From Chitinophagaceae bacterium (lineage in GTDB: Bacteria; Bacteroidota; Bacteroidia; Chitinophagales; Chitinophagaceae), in the NCBI GenBank assembly GCA_016719015.1, contig JADKAZ010000005.1, positions 163,120-227,119 of the forward strand: a DNA stretch of 64,000 bases. The letters are read 5' to 3'. The notes under the pieces were generated by a model. It ran no database searches, was not told the DNA's origin, and saw nothing but the letters and a program-made list of their open reading frames with translations. A program made the translations under genes and the position numbers. Below, piece after piece: positions 1-8,848 of this stretch. The first letter of the stretch is position 1. Every line of letters starts with the position of its first letter.

Positions 1-32
1 AATGCGGTTGTAACTTTTTTGCACTAAAATTA

Positions 33-1715
33 TTAACTAAGGTATTTCCCTACGATAGGCACCCTTCGTCCTACACCAAAAGCCTTGGGTGAAATGCGGA
101 TAATGGGACAGAACTGGTTGCGTTTGTATTCATTAATGTTTACCATTTTTAATACCCGGTCAACTAATACTGCATCGAAGCCCTGTGCTTTAATCGCCGC
201 AGGCCCTTGTCTTCTTTCTATGTATTGATATAAAAGCTTATCCAATATGGAATAATCCGGTAAGGAATCAGAATCCTTTTGATCTGGTCTTAGCTCTGCG
301 GATGGTGGTTTGTTGATAATATTATGTGGAATAATTGCTTTACTACGATTGATATATTTTGCCAATGCATATACCTGCATTTTATAGCAATCACCCAGCA
401 CACCTATTCCACCTGCCATGTCACCATATAATGTTCCGTAACCCGTAGCCAATTCACTTTTATTCGAAGTATTCAGCAAAATATAGCCAAACTTATTGGC
501 AATTGCCATGAGGAGGTTTCCTCTTGTTCTGGCCTGTATATTTTCTTCCGCTACACCAAAAGGCAAGTCTTTGTAAATCGGTTTTAATTCAGCAAGAAAA
601 CTTTCATAGATATTTTTTATCGGCATAATATCATACGGATTACCTAAATTCTTACTGAGTTGTTCAGCATCTGATACAGAGTGACCTGTTGAATAGGGCG
701 AGGGCATCAAAATAGCTCTGACATTTTCTTTGCCCAGGGCTGTACAAGCCAATGCTAATGTTACAGCGCTGTCAATACCACCGCTGCTGCCTAAAATAGC
801 TTTCGTAAAGCCCATCTTGCTGAAATAATCTTTTATCGCCATTACAATGGCATTATGAATTTCAGCAGTACATAAATTATAATCCAGTTCGGCAGGATTA
901 AACTCTGCATCGGGTAAATCCTTTGCGGCGGTGGTAACGGAAAGAGTAAAATTGCCATCCGCATTCAATTCAACTATTTCCATCGCCTCTTCAAACAAAG
1001 GAAGTTGTTTTATAAGATTTGCATGTTTATCAAATACCAACGAACCTCCGTCAAAAACAATCTCTGTCTGGCTGCCTACACAATTACAATACAGCATCGG
1101 TAGTTTATACTTTTCTACGTTCAGCTTAATAATTGCTTTTCTATCTTCTACGTGGGTATAATCGAATGGAGAGGCCGAAAGGTTCAGCATAATATCAGGT
1201 TGCTGCTTCATCAGTTCATCCATCGGACAGTTACGGTAAAGCGGATTATCACCCAGATTCCAGATGTCTTCGCAAATGGTTACCGCCAGCTTCTTTCCTT
1301 TAAAATCAATGATTTTCCAGTTATAGGCAGGTTCAAAATAGCGGTATTCATCAAACACATCATAATTAGGCAGGCAGGTTTTATGTACAACTGCTTTCAC
1401 TTCTTTTTCATAAAGAAAGTAAGCAGCGTTAAAGAGATCTTTCCCTTCCCTGACAGGGTTTATATCCGGTGCACCTACCAGTACAGCAATAGTATCGGCA
1501 TATTGTTTTATTTCATCAATAGCCTGTTTGCATTTACTGATAAAATCAGCAAACTCCAGGAAATCTCTTGGTGGATAGCCGCACACACAAAGTTCTGAAA
1601 ACAAGACCAGGTCTGCACCTTGTTTCTTAGCCCAATCAATACCTTCTATAATCTTACGGGTATTATCTTCAAAATTTCCGATGTGATAGTTCTGCTGTGC
1701 TAAGGCAATTTTCAT
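33..1715 (-). CDS. nadE: Glutamine-dependent NAD+ synthetase
   Basis: Catalyses the last step of NAD+ synthesis, amidating deamido-NAD+ with ammonia released from glutamine. The 560-residue protein has the two-domain glutamine-dependent layout. An N-terminal nitrilase-type glutaminase (about residues 1-260) shows the Glu41, Lys112 and Cys148 triad in FSELC, HKTCLPNY and TICEDIW. A C-terminal synthetase carries the SGGIDSAV ATP-binding loop near residue 313. Length and motifs are complete, and the ATG lies close to the divergent gldB gene. The nadE/gldB divergence is a recurrent Bacteroidota neighbourhood (family knowledge). Confidence 0.96.
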   Translation of the reverse strand: MKIALAQQNYHIGNFEDNTRKIIEGIDWAKKQGADLVLFSELCVCGYPPRDFLEFADFISKCKQAIDEIKQYADTIAVLVGAPDINPVREGKDLFNAAYFLYEKEVKAVVHKTCLPNYDVFDEYRYFEPAYNWKIIDFKGKKLAVTICEDIWNLGDNPLYRNCPMDELMKQQPDIMLNLSASPFDYTHVEDRKAIIKLNVEKYKLPMLYCNCVGSQTEIVFDGGSLVFDKHANLIKQLPLFEEAMEIVELNADGNFTLSVTTAAKDLPDAEFNPAELDYNLCTAEIHNAIVMAIKDYFSKMGFTKAILGSSGGIDSAVTLALACTALGKENVRAILMPSPYSTGHSVSDAEQLSKNLGNPYDIMPIKNIYESFLAELKPIYKDLPFGVAEENIQARTRGNLLMAIANKFGYILLNTSNKSELATGYGTLYGDMAGGIGVLGDCYKMQVYALAKYINRSKAIIPHNIINKPPSAELRPDQKDSDSLPDYSILDKLLYQYIERRQGPAAIKAQGFDAVLVDRVLKMVNINEYKRNQFCPIIRISPKAFGVGRRVPIVGKYLS

Positions 1716-1808
1716 TCCTCAAATTTAAGCCAATGCACGGCGATTTAACGGTAATTTTTAATCCAGTAATTTCGTTGCCACAACAATTATAACCTGTTAA
1801 CGTTTACA

Positions 1809-2846
1809 ATGGCTATGAAAAAAACCGCTTTCATTTTATTGCTTACCATATCCCTATTTTCCTGCAAAAAAAAGAAAGGAATCCCGAATGTTTCTGACAT
1901 AAAAGTGGAAATACAATTGAAACGGTTTGACAGGGATTTTTTTGCTCTTGATACGAATAACGTATGGCCTGGCCTTACCGAACTCAACAAAAAATATCCT
2001 TCCATTACCGGGATTTTTCTGCAGAATATTCTGGGGCTAGACAGCTCCTCAGCAGTTTACGGAATTAAAAATTTTGTCCGGCTTAGTAAGAATTTATACG
2101 ATACTGTTAATATCGTTTTTAAAAATACAGATGATATTGAAAAAGATTTTAAAAAAGCATTTCAGTTTGTAAAATATTACTTCCCGAATTACCAGCCCCC
2201 CAATATAATTACCATTGCCGGACCGGTGGATGCGATGGCGCAATCTGAAACCGGGCCTACTCCCAATTTTTTAGGACCAGATTTTCTGGGCATCAGCCTT
2301 CAATTTTATTTAGGTAACCAGTTTTCTGTTTACAACGATCCTTTCTTCATTGAAAATGTAGCTCCGGGTTACCGCAGCCGCAGGTTCAGCAAAGAATATA
2401 TTATTGGCGATGCCATGCAGTTGGTGGTCAATGATATTTTCCCGGATAAAAGTGGCAGCAAACCATTGATAGAACAAATGGTGGAAAAAGGTAAAAGATG
2501 GTATTTGTTAGATAAGTTTTTGCCTTCAGCTGCCGATTCTGTTAAAACCGGCTACACTCAACAACAATTGGACTGGTGCACCGAAAATGAGGGTTTGATT
2601 TGGAGCTATATTGTAAAAAATGAAGATCTGCAATCACTTAACCCGGCTATTATACAAACCTATATTGGCGAATCACCTTTCACGCAGGGTTTTTCGCAGG
2701 AATTATCACCAGGCAATATGGGGCAGTGGATTGGGTGGCAAATCGTAAAAAAATTTGTAAGTAAAAACCCGGGGATGAAGCCTGAAGAGGTAATGAATAC
2801 AGCAGCCAGCAAGATTATTTCAGAAGCGAAATATAAGCCGAAATAA
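1809..2846 (+). CDS. gldB: Gliding motility lipoprotein GldB
   Basis: GldB is a cell-envelope lipoprotein needed for gliding in Flavobacterium. The 345-residue product begins with a lipoprotein signal (hydrophobic stretch, then the lipobox LFSC with Cys at about residue 19) followed by a lysine-rich linker. The mature part has the family opening with RFDRDFFALD and later GPDFLGISLQFYLG. A second ATG two codons downstream is an equally possible start. It is transcribed divergently from nadE. The usual partner gldC is not downstream; a desaturase gene follows instead. Family assignment is from recognised motifs, not a search. Confidence 0.82.
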   Translation: MAMKKTAFILLLTISLFSCKKKKGIPNVSDIKVEIQLKRFDRDFFALDTNNVWPGLTELNKKYPSITGIFLQNILGLDSSSAVYGIKNFVRLSKNLYDTVNIVFKNTDDIEKDFKKAFQFVKYYFPNYQPPNIITIAGPVDAMAQSETGPTPNFLGPDFLGISLQFYLGNQFSVYNDPFFIENVAPGYRSRRFSKEYIIGDAMQLVVNDIFPDKSGSKPLIEQMVEKGKRWYLLDKFLPSAADSVKTGYTQQQLDWCTENEGLIWSYIVKNEDLQSLNPAIIQTYIGESPFTQGFSQELSPGNMGQWIGWQIVKKFVSKNPGMKPEEVMNTAASKIISEAKYKPK

Positions 2847-2947
2847 ACATTGCGGATCCAACTGTTTCAAACTGCAACTACTATTTTCAGGTTTATCCTC
2901 AACACTCATGTGTTTAGGCTGAATATTTCCATATTTTTACCCGAATC

Positions 2948-4009
2948 ATGAAGTCTCTCTCAACATCACTTACAGACCCGGTTTACATACCAAAGGAAAA
3001 GTTCAGTCGCTACGATAAGTTGTGGCTGCGAATTATGAACGATAAAAGAGATCTTCCTTTTATTTACCTGCTGACAACTATTCACTTGCTGGTAGTACCA
3101 ATAGCTATTTTACTTTTTACTCCGGTACTTACTGGCTGGTGGTGGTGGGCAGTAGCCATCCCATATTTTTATGTGTCGCAATTTTATTTCAAGGGAAGCT
3201 TTGGGTTAATGTTTCATTGCCTTTGTCATAGAAAAATGTTTAAAGCCCCTTATCAGAAACCTTTTCATGCCTATATTACCTGGATACTCTGCCCTTTATT
3301 TGGTCATGCACCTGAAGGATATTTCAGTCACCACATGGGTATGCACCACATAGAAAACAATCTGCCTGATGATACCAGCACCACCATGCCATACCAACGG
3401 GATAGTGTAAAAGATTTTCTGGCTTACTTTTTCAAATTCATTTCTGTTGGCGTTATCAATACCATTTTTTATTTATTTAACCGCAAAAGAAAGAAACTGG
3501 GACAACGCCTTACTGCCGGTGAATATATTTACCTCGCTTTTTGTATTGCCATGTGCTTTGTCAATTTGAAAGCTACTATGCTTGTGTTTATTGTCCCTTT
3601 ACTATTTGCCAGATTAGTAATGATGCTGGGTAACTGGACACAACATTCTTTTATAGATGCTAAGGACCCGGAAAATTTGTACAAAAGTTCTATCAACTGT
3701 ATCAATACCGTTTATAATCATAAATGCTGGAATGACGGCTATCACATTATCCATCACCTTCGCCCCGGCATGCACTATACAGAAATGCCGGCTGAATTTA
3801 TAAAACGAAAAGATGAGTTTGCAGCTAATAAAGCCATTGTATTTGATGGCATTCACTACCTCCACATTTTTACATGGCTTCTTACCAAACGCTACGATAA
3901 GTTGGCTGATAACTTAGTCAATATTAATGGCAATATGTTTCAATCAAAGGAAGAAGCCATAGCGTTGATGCGGGAAAGGACGAAGAAGATTCCCAGTCCA
4001 AGTCTTTAA
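2948..4009 (+). CDS. Membrane fatty acid desaturase family protein
   Basis: An integral membrane di-iron enzyme that probably introduces double bonds or hydroxyls into acyl chains. The 353-residue protein has several membrane segments (about 40-60, 65-82, 150-175, 190-225). It shows three histidine boxes: H90-C-L-C-H94, H129-x3-H133-H134 and HIIHH near residue 275. That spacing is typical of the fatty acid desaturase superfamily, but the exact substrate cannot be read from sequence. Its stop overlaps the convergent apaG stop by four bases, so the two genes share no terminator space. Confidence 0.85.
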   Translation: MKSLSTSLTDPVYIPKEKFSRYDKLWLRIMNDKRDLPFIYLLTTIHLLVVPIAILLFTPVLTGWWWWAVAIPYFYVSQFYFKGSFGLMFHCLCHRKMFKAPYQKPFHAYITWILCPLFGHAPEGYFSHHMGMHHIENNLPDDTSTTMPYQRDSVKDFLAYFFKFISVGVINTIFYLFNRKRKKLGQRLTAGEYIYLAFCIAMCFVNLKATMLVFIVPLLFARLVMMLGNWTQHSFIDAKDPENLYKSSINCINTVYNHKCWNDGYHIIHHLRPGMHYTEMPAEFIKRKDEFAANKAIVFDGIHYLHIFTWLLTKRYDKLADNLVNINGNMFQSKEEAIALMRERTKKIPSPSL

Positions 4010-4392
4010 TTATTCTTCATCGGTACAATCATCTCAAAAGATGGGATGCTTACATCAAACATTTTTTTGCTGTGCAGATTTTCCATCTGGTAGGTGCCAT
4101 ACATACGCCCCATTTCTGTGCGGAGATTACAGCCGCTTACATATTGGTAATTTTCGCCCGGCTGAAGGGTGGGTTGCACCCCAATAACCCCTTCCCCTTC
4201 CACTTCCCGGTGGCTTCCATTACTATCAAAAATATACCAATGGCGGCGGTGGAGTTTTACAGGAAATGAGTTGTGGTTTTCCAGTGCAATACGGTAGGCA
4301 AACATGAATTCTGACTGCAGGGGATTGCTGTAGTCGGCCTGGTAAAATGTTTCAACACTCACTTTCACTCCTTCCGATATCATGCTGGTCAT
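4006..4392 (-). CDS. apaG: ApaG domain protein
   Basis: Small fibronectin-III-like protein of the ApaG family, linked in enterobacteria to Co2+/Mg2+ tolerance but of uncertain biochemical role. The 128-residue length equals the family norm. The core motifs are visible: FAYRIALENHNSFPVKLHRRHWYI near the start, then GEGVIGVQPTL, YVSGCNL and GRMYGTYQM. No signal peptide is present, so it is cytoplasmic. It converges on the desaturase gene and is divergent from icd. Confidence 0.92.
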   Translation of the reverse strand: MTSMISEGVKVSVETFYQADYSNPLQSEFMFAYRIALENHNSFPVKLHRRHWYIFDSNGSHREVEGEGVIGVQPTLQPGENYQYVSGCNLRTEMGRMYGTYQMENLHSKKMFDVSIPSFEMIVPMKNN

Positions 4393-4464
4393 GTAGTAAA
4401 AATAAACAAATTACTGCAGATACAAATCTTACAGTTATTTAACACTTAATATTCCTCCGGAGCT

Positions 4465-4472
4465 TAATTTTG
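4465..4472 (+). promoter_or_regulatory. Putative -7 element (TAATTTTG) for icd
   Basis: TAATTTTG matches the Bacteroidota -7 consensus TAnnTTTG exactly and lies 57 bases before the icd start, leaving a leader of about 50 nt. No clear TTG -33 element is found at the usual distance, so this is only moderately supported. Confidence 0.35.
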
Positions 4473-4480
4473 CGCCACCC

Positions 4481-4511
4481 TCCGATACTTCGACAAGCTC
4501 AGTACTCAGGG
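4481..4511. repeat. Short dispersed intergenic repeat-like sequence
   Basis: The core TACTTCGACAAGCTCAGTAC resembles short intergenic sequences found in many Bacteroidota genomes (from memory, not searched). It sits in the predicted icd leader, downstream of the putative -7 element. Confidence 0.35.
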
Positions 4512-4528
4512 TAACAAAATTTTTACAT

Positions 4529-5980
4529 ATGAAAATAGCTGTAGCAAAAGGCGATGGAATAGGCCCGGAAATTATGGAAGCTGTATTAAAAATTTTTGAA
4601 GCCAATAAGGTTCCATTGGAATATGATTTTGTAGATATGGGCAAATGGGTGTTTGACAAAGGCTTTAATAATGGTATGACCCCGGAAGCCAAAGTAACAA
4701 TTGAAGCATTGGGCCTGCTTTTTAAAGGCCCGATGGAAACACCTAAAGGAAAAGGAGTAAAAAGCATCAATGTAACGGCTAGAAAGACATGGAACACCTT
4801 TGCCAATAAAAGAGATTTCAGAACACTGCATGGAGTAGATACTGTTTTCAGTAAAGCAGGCATTCCTATAGACATAACGGTTGTAAGAGAAAATATTGAA
4901 GATACTTATGGTGGTATTGAACATATGCTTACCCATGATGTGGCACTTAGTCGCCGCTTCATCACCCGGCCGGGAAGCATGCAAGTTATACGCTATGCTT
5001 TTGAAATGGCAAAACAAAAAAAAGCTAAACGCATCACTTGTGTTCATAAGGCCAACATTATGAAAATAACAGATGGGCTTTTCCTTGAATGTTTCCAGGA
5101 AGTTGCAAAAGAATATCCTGAGCTGAAAGCGGATGACATTATTGTAGATGACCTCTGTATGAAACTGGTAACGAGGCCGGATTTGTTTGATGTACTGGTA
5201 TTGACCAATCTGCAGGGAGATATTGTGTCGGACTTATGCGCAGGTTTAGTCGGAGGACTTGGATTTGCCCCGTCAGCTAATATTGGCGACCATATATCCA
5301 TTTTTGAGGCTGTGCATGGTACTGCACCGGACATAGCAGGGAAAAATATTGCCAATCCAACAGCTTTGTTATTAAGCGGATTGGCAATGTTACGCCATCT
5401 GGGACTTACAGAAAATGCAGCCATCATTGAAAATGCATTATTATATACATTAGAAAACGGTGTTCATACCGGTGATTTTGGTGACAAATCAATTACAGCT
5501 GTAAATACCACACAGTTTGCCGAAGCGATCATTGGAAATTTTGGCAAGAAACCAGCAATTGGAGCAAGAGAAATTATTGCTAACAAACCCGGCACCCCCA
5601 CACCATTGAAATTAGAGACTAATCCGATGATGATTTCAAAAGAAGGAGAAAGTGAAACGATAGTAGGCGTTGATTTATTTATTGAAAGCGATGAGCAACC
5701 AACAGCTATTGCCGAAAAATGCAAACGGCATGGCGGTGTCAAATTCAATCTCATCAACATCAGTAACAGGGGCACACAGGTGTGGCCAACTGGTTCTGTT
5801 TATACGAATCTTGTTAATCAATACAATGTACGTTTTGAAAGTATTGGTGATGAACCCTTGAACCAGCAGGATGTGATTGGACTCTATGTCAGTATGAGTG
5901 GTAATTTTAAAATTTGCTCCTTTGAATTGCTGAATATGTGGGGAAAAACGAAAGGATATTCGCAGGCGCAAGGACAATAA
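4529..5980 (+). CDS. icd: NADP-dependent isocitrate dehydrogenase
   Basis: Oxidises isocitrate to 2-oxoglutarate in the TCA cycle. The 483-residue protein belongs to the isocitrate/isopropylmalate dehydrogenase family: GDGIGPEIM at the N-terminus, VRENIEDTYGGIEHM around residue 120, the metal-binding stretch near VDDLCMKLV and DIVSDLCAGLVGGLGFAPSAN, and HGTAPDIAGKNIANPTA. About 140 residues follow the catalytic domain, a C-terminal extension known from the Thermus-type enzyme. The gene stands alone with its own likely promoter. Confidence 0.93.
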   Translation: MKIAVAKGDGIGPEIMEAVLKIFEANKVPLEYDFVDMGKWVFDKGFNNGMTPEAKVTIEALGLLFKGPMETPKGKGVKSINVTARKTWNTFANKRDFRTLHGVDTVFSKAGIPIDITVVRENIEDTYGGIEHMLTHDVALSRRFITRPGSMQVIRYAFEMAKQKKAKRITCVHKANIMKITDGLFLECFQEVAKEYPELKADDIIVDDLCMKLVTRPDLFDVLVLTNLQGDIVSDLCAGLVGGLGFAPSANIGDHISIFEAVHGTAPDIAGKNIANPTALLLSGLAMLRHLGLTENAAIIENALLYTLENGVHTGDFGDKSITAVNTTQFAEAIIGNFGKKPAIGAREIIANKPGTPTPLKLETNPMMISKEGESETIVGVDLFIESDEQPTAIAEKCKRHGGVKFNLINISNRGTQVWPTGSVYTNLVNQYNVRFESIGDEPLNQQDVIGLYVSMSGNFKICSFELLNMWGKTKGYSQAQGQ

Positions 5981-6378
5981 GCCCCTGTCCCTAATGGGAA
6001 TTTTAGAACTAAATATCATTTTAATTTTTATAGATTTCTTAGTAGCAGTTAGTTTTTATTTTGTTACAGCCTGTGGTTATTCATGGCATCGTTCCTTGCA
6101 AGTTTATCCTGAGGAAACGAAGGGCACATTTGACCATCCGGTAATTATAGTCATCAATATTTGTATCTTGCCATACAAAAAGATTTTAATGGGTGGGGCC
6201 GAAAGAAAAAATTAAAATACACAAACAACAAGTAACTGTTATCACAAACCGAAAATCCTGCATTCATTCATAACCACTTACGAAAAACATATTGACAAAG
6301 CCCCAAAAAAGGGGGGGAGGAAAGGGTAAGTGCATTAGAAAAGAATATAAAACCCCAAGATGGAAATGAGGTTTAATC
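5981..6378. other. Intergenic stretch without a supported gene
   Basis: Nearly 400 bases between icd and the remnant ORF. A 73-codon frame at 5994-6215 lacks family features. A purine-rich run with CCCC-A6-GGGGGGG at about 6301-6317 could form a short hairpin. Nothing else is supported. Confidence 0.4.
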
Positions 6379-6783
6379 TTGAAACAGAAAGATGAAACTT
6401 GCCCAGATGGTGCTTACCTCTGTGAAAAACTCAGTTTATTGAACAAGGCTCCTGTAGTAGACAGCAGGGCAGATATAACTCTTAGGAGAAATTCTCTTTT
6501 TAATCAATCCTGGTATACTATGAGCTTGCCTGCACGGGTTGGCATAAATAGCAGAATTGGTTATAAGTCGTTACAAAAAGCTATTCGTGAAAAAAATGAA
6601 CAGTATGCTTACAGGGTTGCTTCTTTTACAAAATCAACATATATTGGAAATGCCAGCACCAGTCAAAAAGCTTTTGATTATAAATTGATTGAATTTTACA
6701 GAGAAACAAATGACACACTAAAATATTTCAGGAGTGCTGTTGAATATTATGATAAATATTTTATGTCAGTCTCCAGCTGTTAA
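6379..6783 (+). pseudogene. Remnant of a larger protein, possibly thioredoxin-family C-terminal part
   Basis: A 134-codon frame with an unusual N-terminus and no signal. From about residue 60 it has helical, TPR-like sequence (KAIREKNEQYAYRVASF, LIEFYRETNDTLKYF, AVEYYDKYFM) like the C-terminal halves of periplasmic thioredoxin-family proteins of Bacteroidota. No thioredoxin CxxC domain precedes it and no start context stands out. The flanks (5981-6378 and 6784-6986) are unusually empty for this gene-dense region. A genuine small hypothetical protein remains possible. Confidence 0.35.
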
Positions 6784-6986
6784 AAGCGTTTAATTTCAAA
6801 TTGCCCAAATGGGTGTTTGGCAAGAGTCAGGGTTTCTCCACAAGCACAATTCTACAATAGGAACTAAAAATGCCGCCTTTTACGAATGACAGACATACTG
6901 GGATTGGTCGCAGTAATTTAAGTTTCACTTGCTAGGGTCATTCCCTGAAAAAGGAAAACAAAGCCAGGTAAATAGTTTGCAGTCTT

Positions 6987-7328
6987 CTATATTTTTTTTA
7001 CTTGCTTATACCCATTCTTCACCAACCACTGCATCACTTTTTCCCGTTGATCGCCCTGCACAATTATTTCACCGTCTTTAGCAGAACCACCGGTGCCGCA
7101 AAAGGATTTTAGTTTCTTGCCTAAGTCTTCGACATCCTCCTCTTTACCAATAAATCCATTGATTAAGGTAACTGCTTTACCAGCCCGGTGTTTGGTGTCT
7201 AAACGTATCCTTAGTTTTTGCTGTGCAGGAGGTAAGGTTTCTGCAGCAGACAGCTCTTCTTCAAAGGAAAAATTAGGGTCGGTGCTAAAAACAAATCCTC
7301 TTATATCTGGCTTATTCTTCTTTGACAT
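6987..7328 (-). CDS. SUI1/YciH-type translation factor
   Basis: Bacterial member of the eIF1/SUI1 family, thought to influence start-codon fidelity. The 113-residue protein has a disordered acidic N-terminus (about 1-40) and the SUI1 core: RIRLDTKHRAGKAVTLINGF, then LGKKLKSFCGTGGSAKDGEIIVQGDQ and a C-terminal WLVKNGYKQVK. It starts two bases after the nadC stop and is therefore probably co-transcribed with nadC. Confidence 0.93.
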   Translation of the reverse strand: MSKKNKPDIRGFVFSTDPNFSFEEELSAAETLPPAQQKLRIRLDTKHRAGKAVTLINGFIGKEEDVEDLGKKLKSFCGTGGSAKDGEIIVQGDQREKVMQWLVKNGYKQVKKI

Positions 7329-7330
7329 AT

Positions 7331-8188
7331 TTATATAATTACGGCCTTCAAACTTAAATCCAGACTCTTTGCCTGATGAATCAATGCCCCCACACTTACA
7401 TAGTCCACTCCTGTCTTTGCATATTCTTCAATATTGTCGAGATTGATACCCCCACTGGCTTCGGTTTCAAAATCCTCTTTAATCAGCTCTACTGCTTCTT
7501 TTATTTGCGAAGGTTGAAAATTATCCAGCATAATTCGAAATACTTTTCCTTTTCCAATGGCAATTACTTTTTTCACATCACCCATACTTCTTGTTTCCAC
7601 CTCTATTTTTAATCGGGGCTTTACAGTTCTTACATATTCAGCGGCCTTTTCAATTGCCTTTTCAATCCCCCCACAATAATCGATATGATTATCCTTTAGC
7701 ATGATCATATCATACAATCCGAAACGATGATTAACGCCACCACCGATCCGTACTGCTTCTTTTTCGAGCAACCGGAAATTTGGAGTAGTTTTCCTGGTAT
7801 CGAGCAATTTTGTTTTGTAGCCTTTTAATTTATCTGTGTATTCCTTTGTTAACGTTGCAATTCCACTCATTCGCTGCATACAGTTCAACACTAATCTCTC
7901 ACATTGTAAAATCGTATGCACTAATGCTTCTACCTCAAAAGCCTTCTCCCCATAGCGCATTACATCTCCATCTTTCTTGAAAGGAATAAAAACAGCCATG
8001 GGTTCTTTATACCTGAAAATTTTTTCAGCTACCTGCATACCAGCCAATATGCCATCTTGTTTTATTTTCAAAACAGCTTTTCCTTTTACATTAGCTGCAA
8101 TACTTGATAAGGTGGAGTGGTCGCCATCACCAACATCTTCTTTAAGGGCTTCATCTACCAGGTGGTACAATTGTTCGTCATAGTTCAT
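7331..8188 (-). CDS. nadC: Nicotinate-nucleotide pyrophosphorylase (carboxylating)
   Basis: Converts quinolinate and PRPP to nicotinate mononucleotide in de novo NAD synthesis. The 285-residue length is standard. Recognisable are LKEDVGDGDHST near the N-terminus, the active-site block TRKTTPNFRLLEKEAVRIGGG, MIMLKDNH and the C-terminal EASGGI. The gene begins only 15 bases after a strong hairpin that ends the upstream DUF4783 gene, and runs into the SUI1 gene. nadA and nadB are not in the window, while nadE lies 5.6 kb away. Confidence 0.96.
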   Translation of the reverse strand: MNYDEQLYHLVDEALKEDVGDGDHSTLSSIAANVKGKAVLKIKQDGILAGMQVAEKIFRYKEPMAVFIPFKKDGDVMRYGEKAFEVEALVHTILQCERLVLNCMQRMSGIATLTKEYTDKLKGYKTKLLDTRKTTPNFRLLEKEAVRIGGGVNHRFGLYDMIMLKDNHIDYCGGIEKAIEKAAEYVRTVKPRLKIEVETRSMGDVKKVIAIGKGKVFRIMLDNFQPSQIKEAVELIKEDFETEASGGINLDNIEEYAKTGVDYVSVGALIHQAKSLDLSLKAVII

Positions 8189-8202
8189 AGCAGCAAAAGT
8201 AA

Positions 8203-8232
8203 AAAGCCTTCCCGGTAATTCGGGAAGGCTTT
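8203..8232 (-). terminator. Hairpin terminator after DUF4783 gene
   Basis: Perfect 12-bp stem (AAAGCCTTCCCG / CGGGAAGGCTTT) with a 6-nt loop, followed on the minus strand by a T-rich run. It lies between the DUF4783 stop and the nadC start, so nadC is expressed either by read-through or from a promoter overlapping the hairpin. Confidence 0.8.
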
Positions 8233-8252
8233 ACAAGTATTTTAAATTTGTA

Positions 8253-8642
8253 TTACTCAATAGACTGGAAACGGATCTCTTTTACTACTTCTTTCCCATT
8301 TTTAATTTTCATAAAAACATTCGTACGAAAATTTCCTGCGTTGGTTTGTAACATACCAATACAAAAATGCCCGCCGGGGGAATCCCCTTTATGTTTCAAC
8401 TCAAATCCTTTTATTCCATTGTTACTAAAAAAGTCCTTTACAATAAGCTGTGCCTGAGCTTTGCTGTAACTATCACTCTTGTCTGGTAAGGTGAGCTCCA
8501 CATTTTCATCAAAATAAGAAGAAAGCTGGTTGGAACTACCGGAACGCAAGGCACCAATGACCTGATCTAACACATTTTGCTCTGTAAAAGAAGTCAGCAT
8601 CAGGACTGAACCAAGCAGTAAGGTTGTGAATAAACGTTTCAT
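8253..8642 (-). CDS. DUF4783 domain exported protein
   Basis: A 129-residue Bacteroidota protein of unknown function. An N-terminal signal peptide (about residues 1-20, ending in TSFTEQ) is followed by a compact domain with the features of the NTF2-like fold: alternating helix (VLDQVIGALRSGSS), Y-F-D-E-N-V-E-L and strand segments up to IRFQSIE. Presence directly upstream of nadC is common in this phylum (family knowledge), but a functional link has not been shown. Expected in the periplasm. Confidence 0.8.
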   Translation of the reverse strand: MKRLFTTLLLGSVLMLTSFTEQNVLDQVIGALRSGSSNQLSSYFDENVELTLPDKSDSYSKAQAQLIVKDFFSNNGIKGFELKHKGDSPGGHFCIGMLQTNAGNFRTNVFMKIKNGKEVVKEIRFQSIE

Positions 8643-8848
8643 AACAATAGGTTTTCACAGGTACTTAAACTAAAAACATGCCACAGTGAATATATCTTTT
8701 TCTCCGGTACTAAAGTACTAAAAACCAGCAGTTTTTCCGCATTCCGTCTGGCAAATAGAGGATTTGAATGTAGTTTTACAGGGTACGGACCGGGCAATGC
8801 CCAATGAATATGAATGTATTTGTACTAACAATAAATTGTTGATAAAAA

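Noticed and set aside
1716..1740. TAAATTTG on the minus strand before nadE, matching TAnnTTTG
   Set aside because: It lies about five bases from the start codon and has no TTG element upstream, so it cannot be a normal promoter.
5994..6215. 73-codon frame after icd with a hydrophobic start
   Set aside because: No family resemblance, begins inside the icd tail region and shows no start context; treated as chance.
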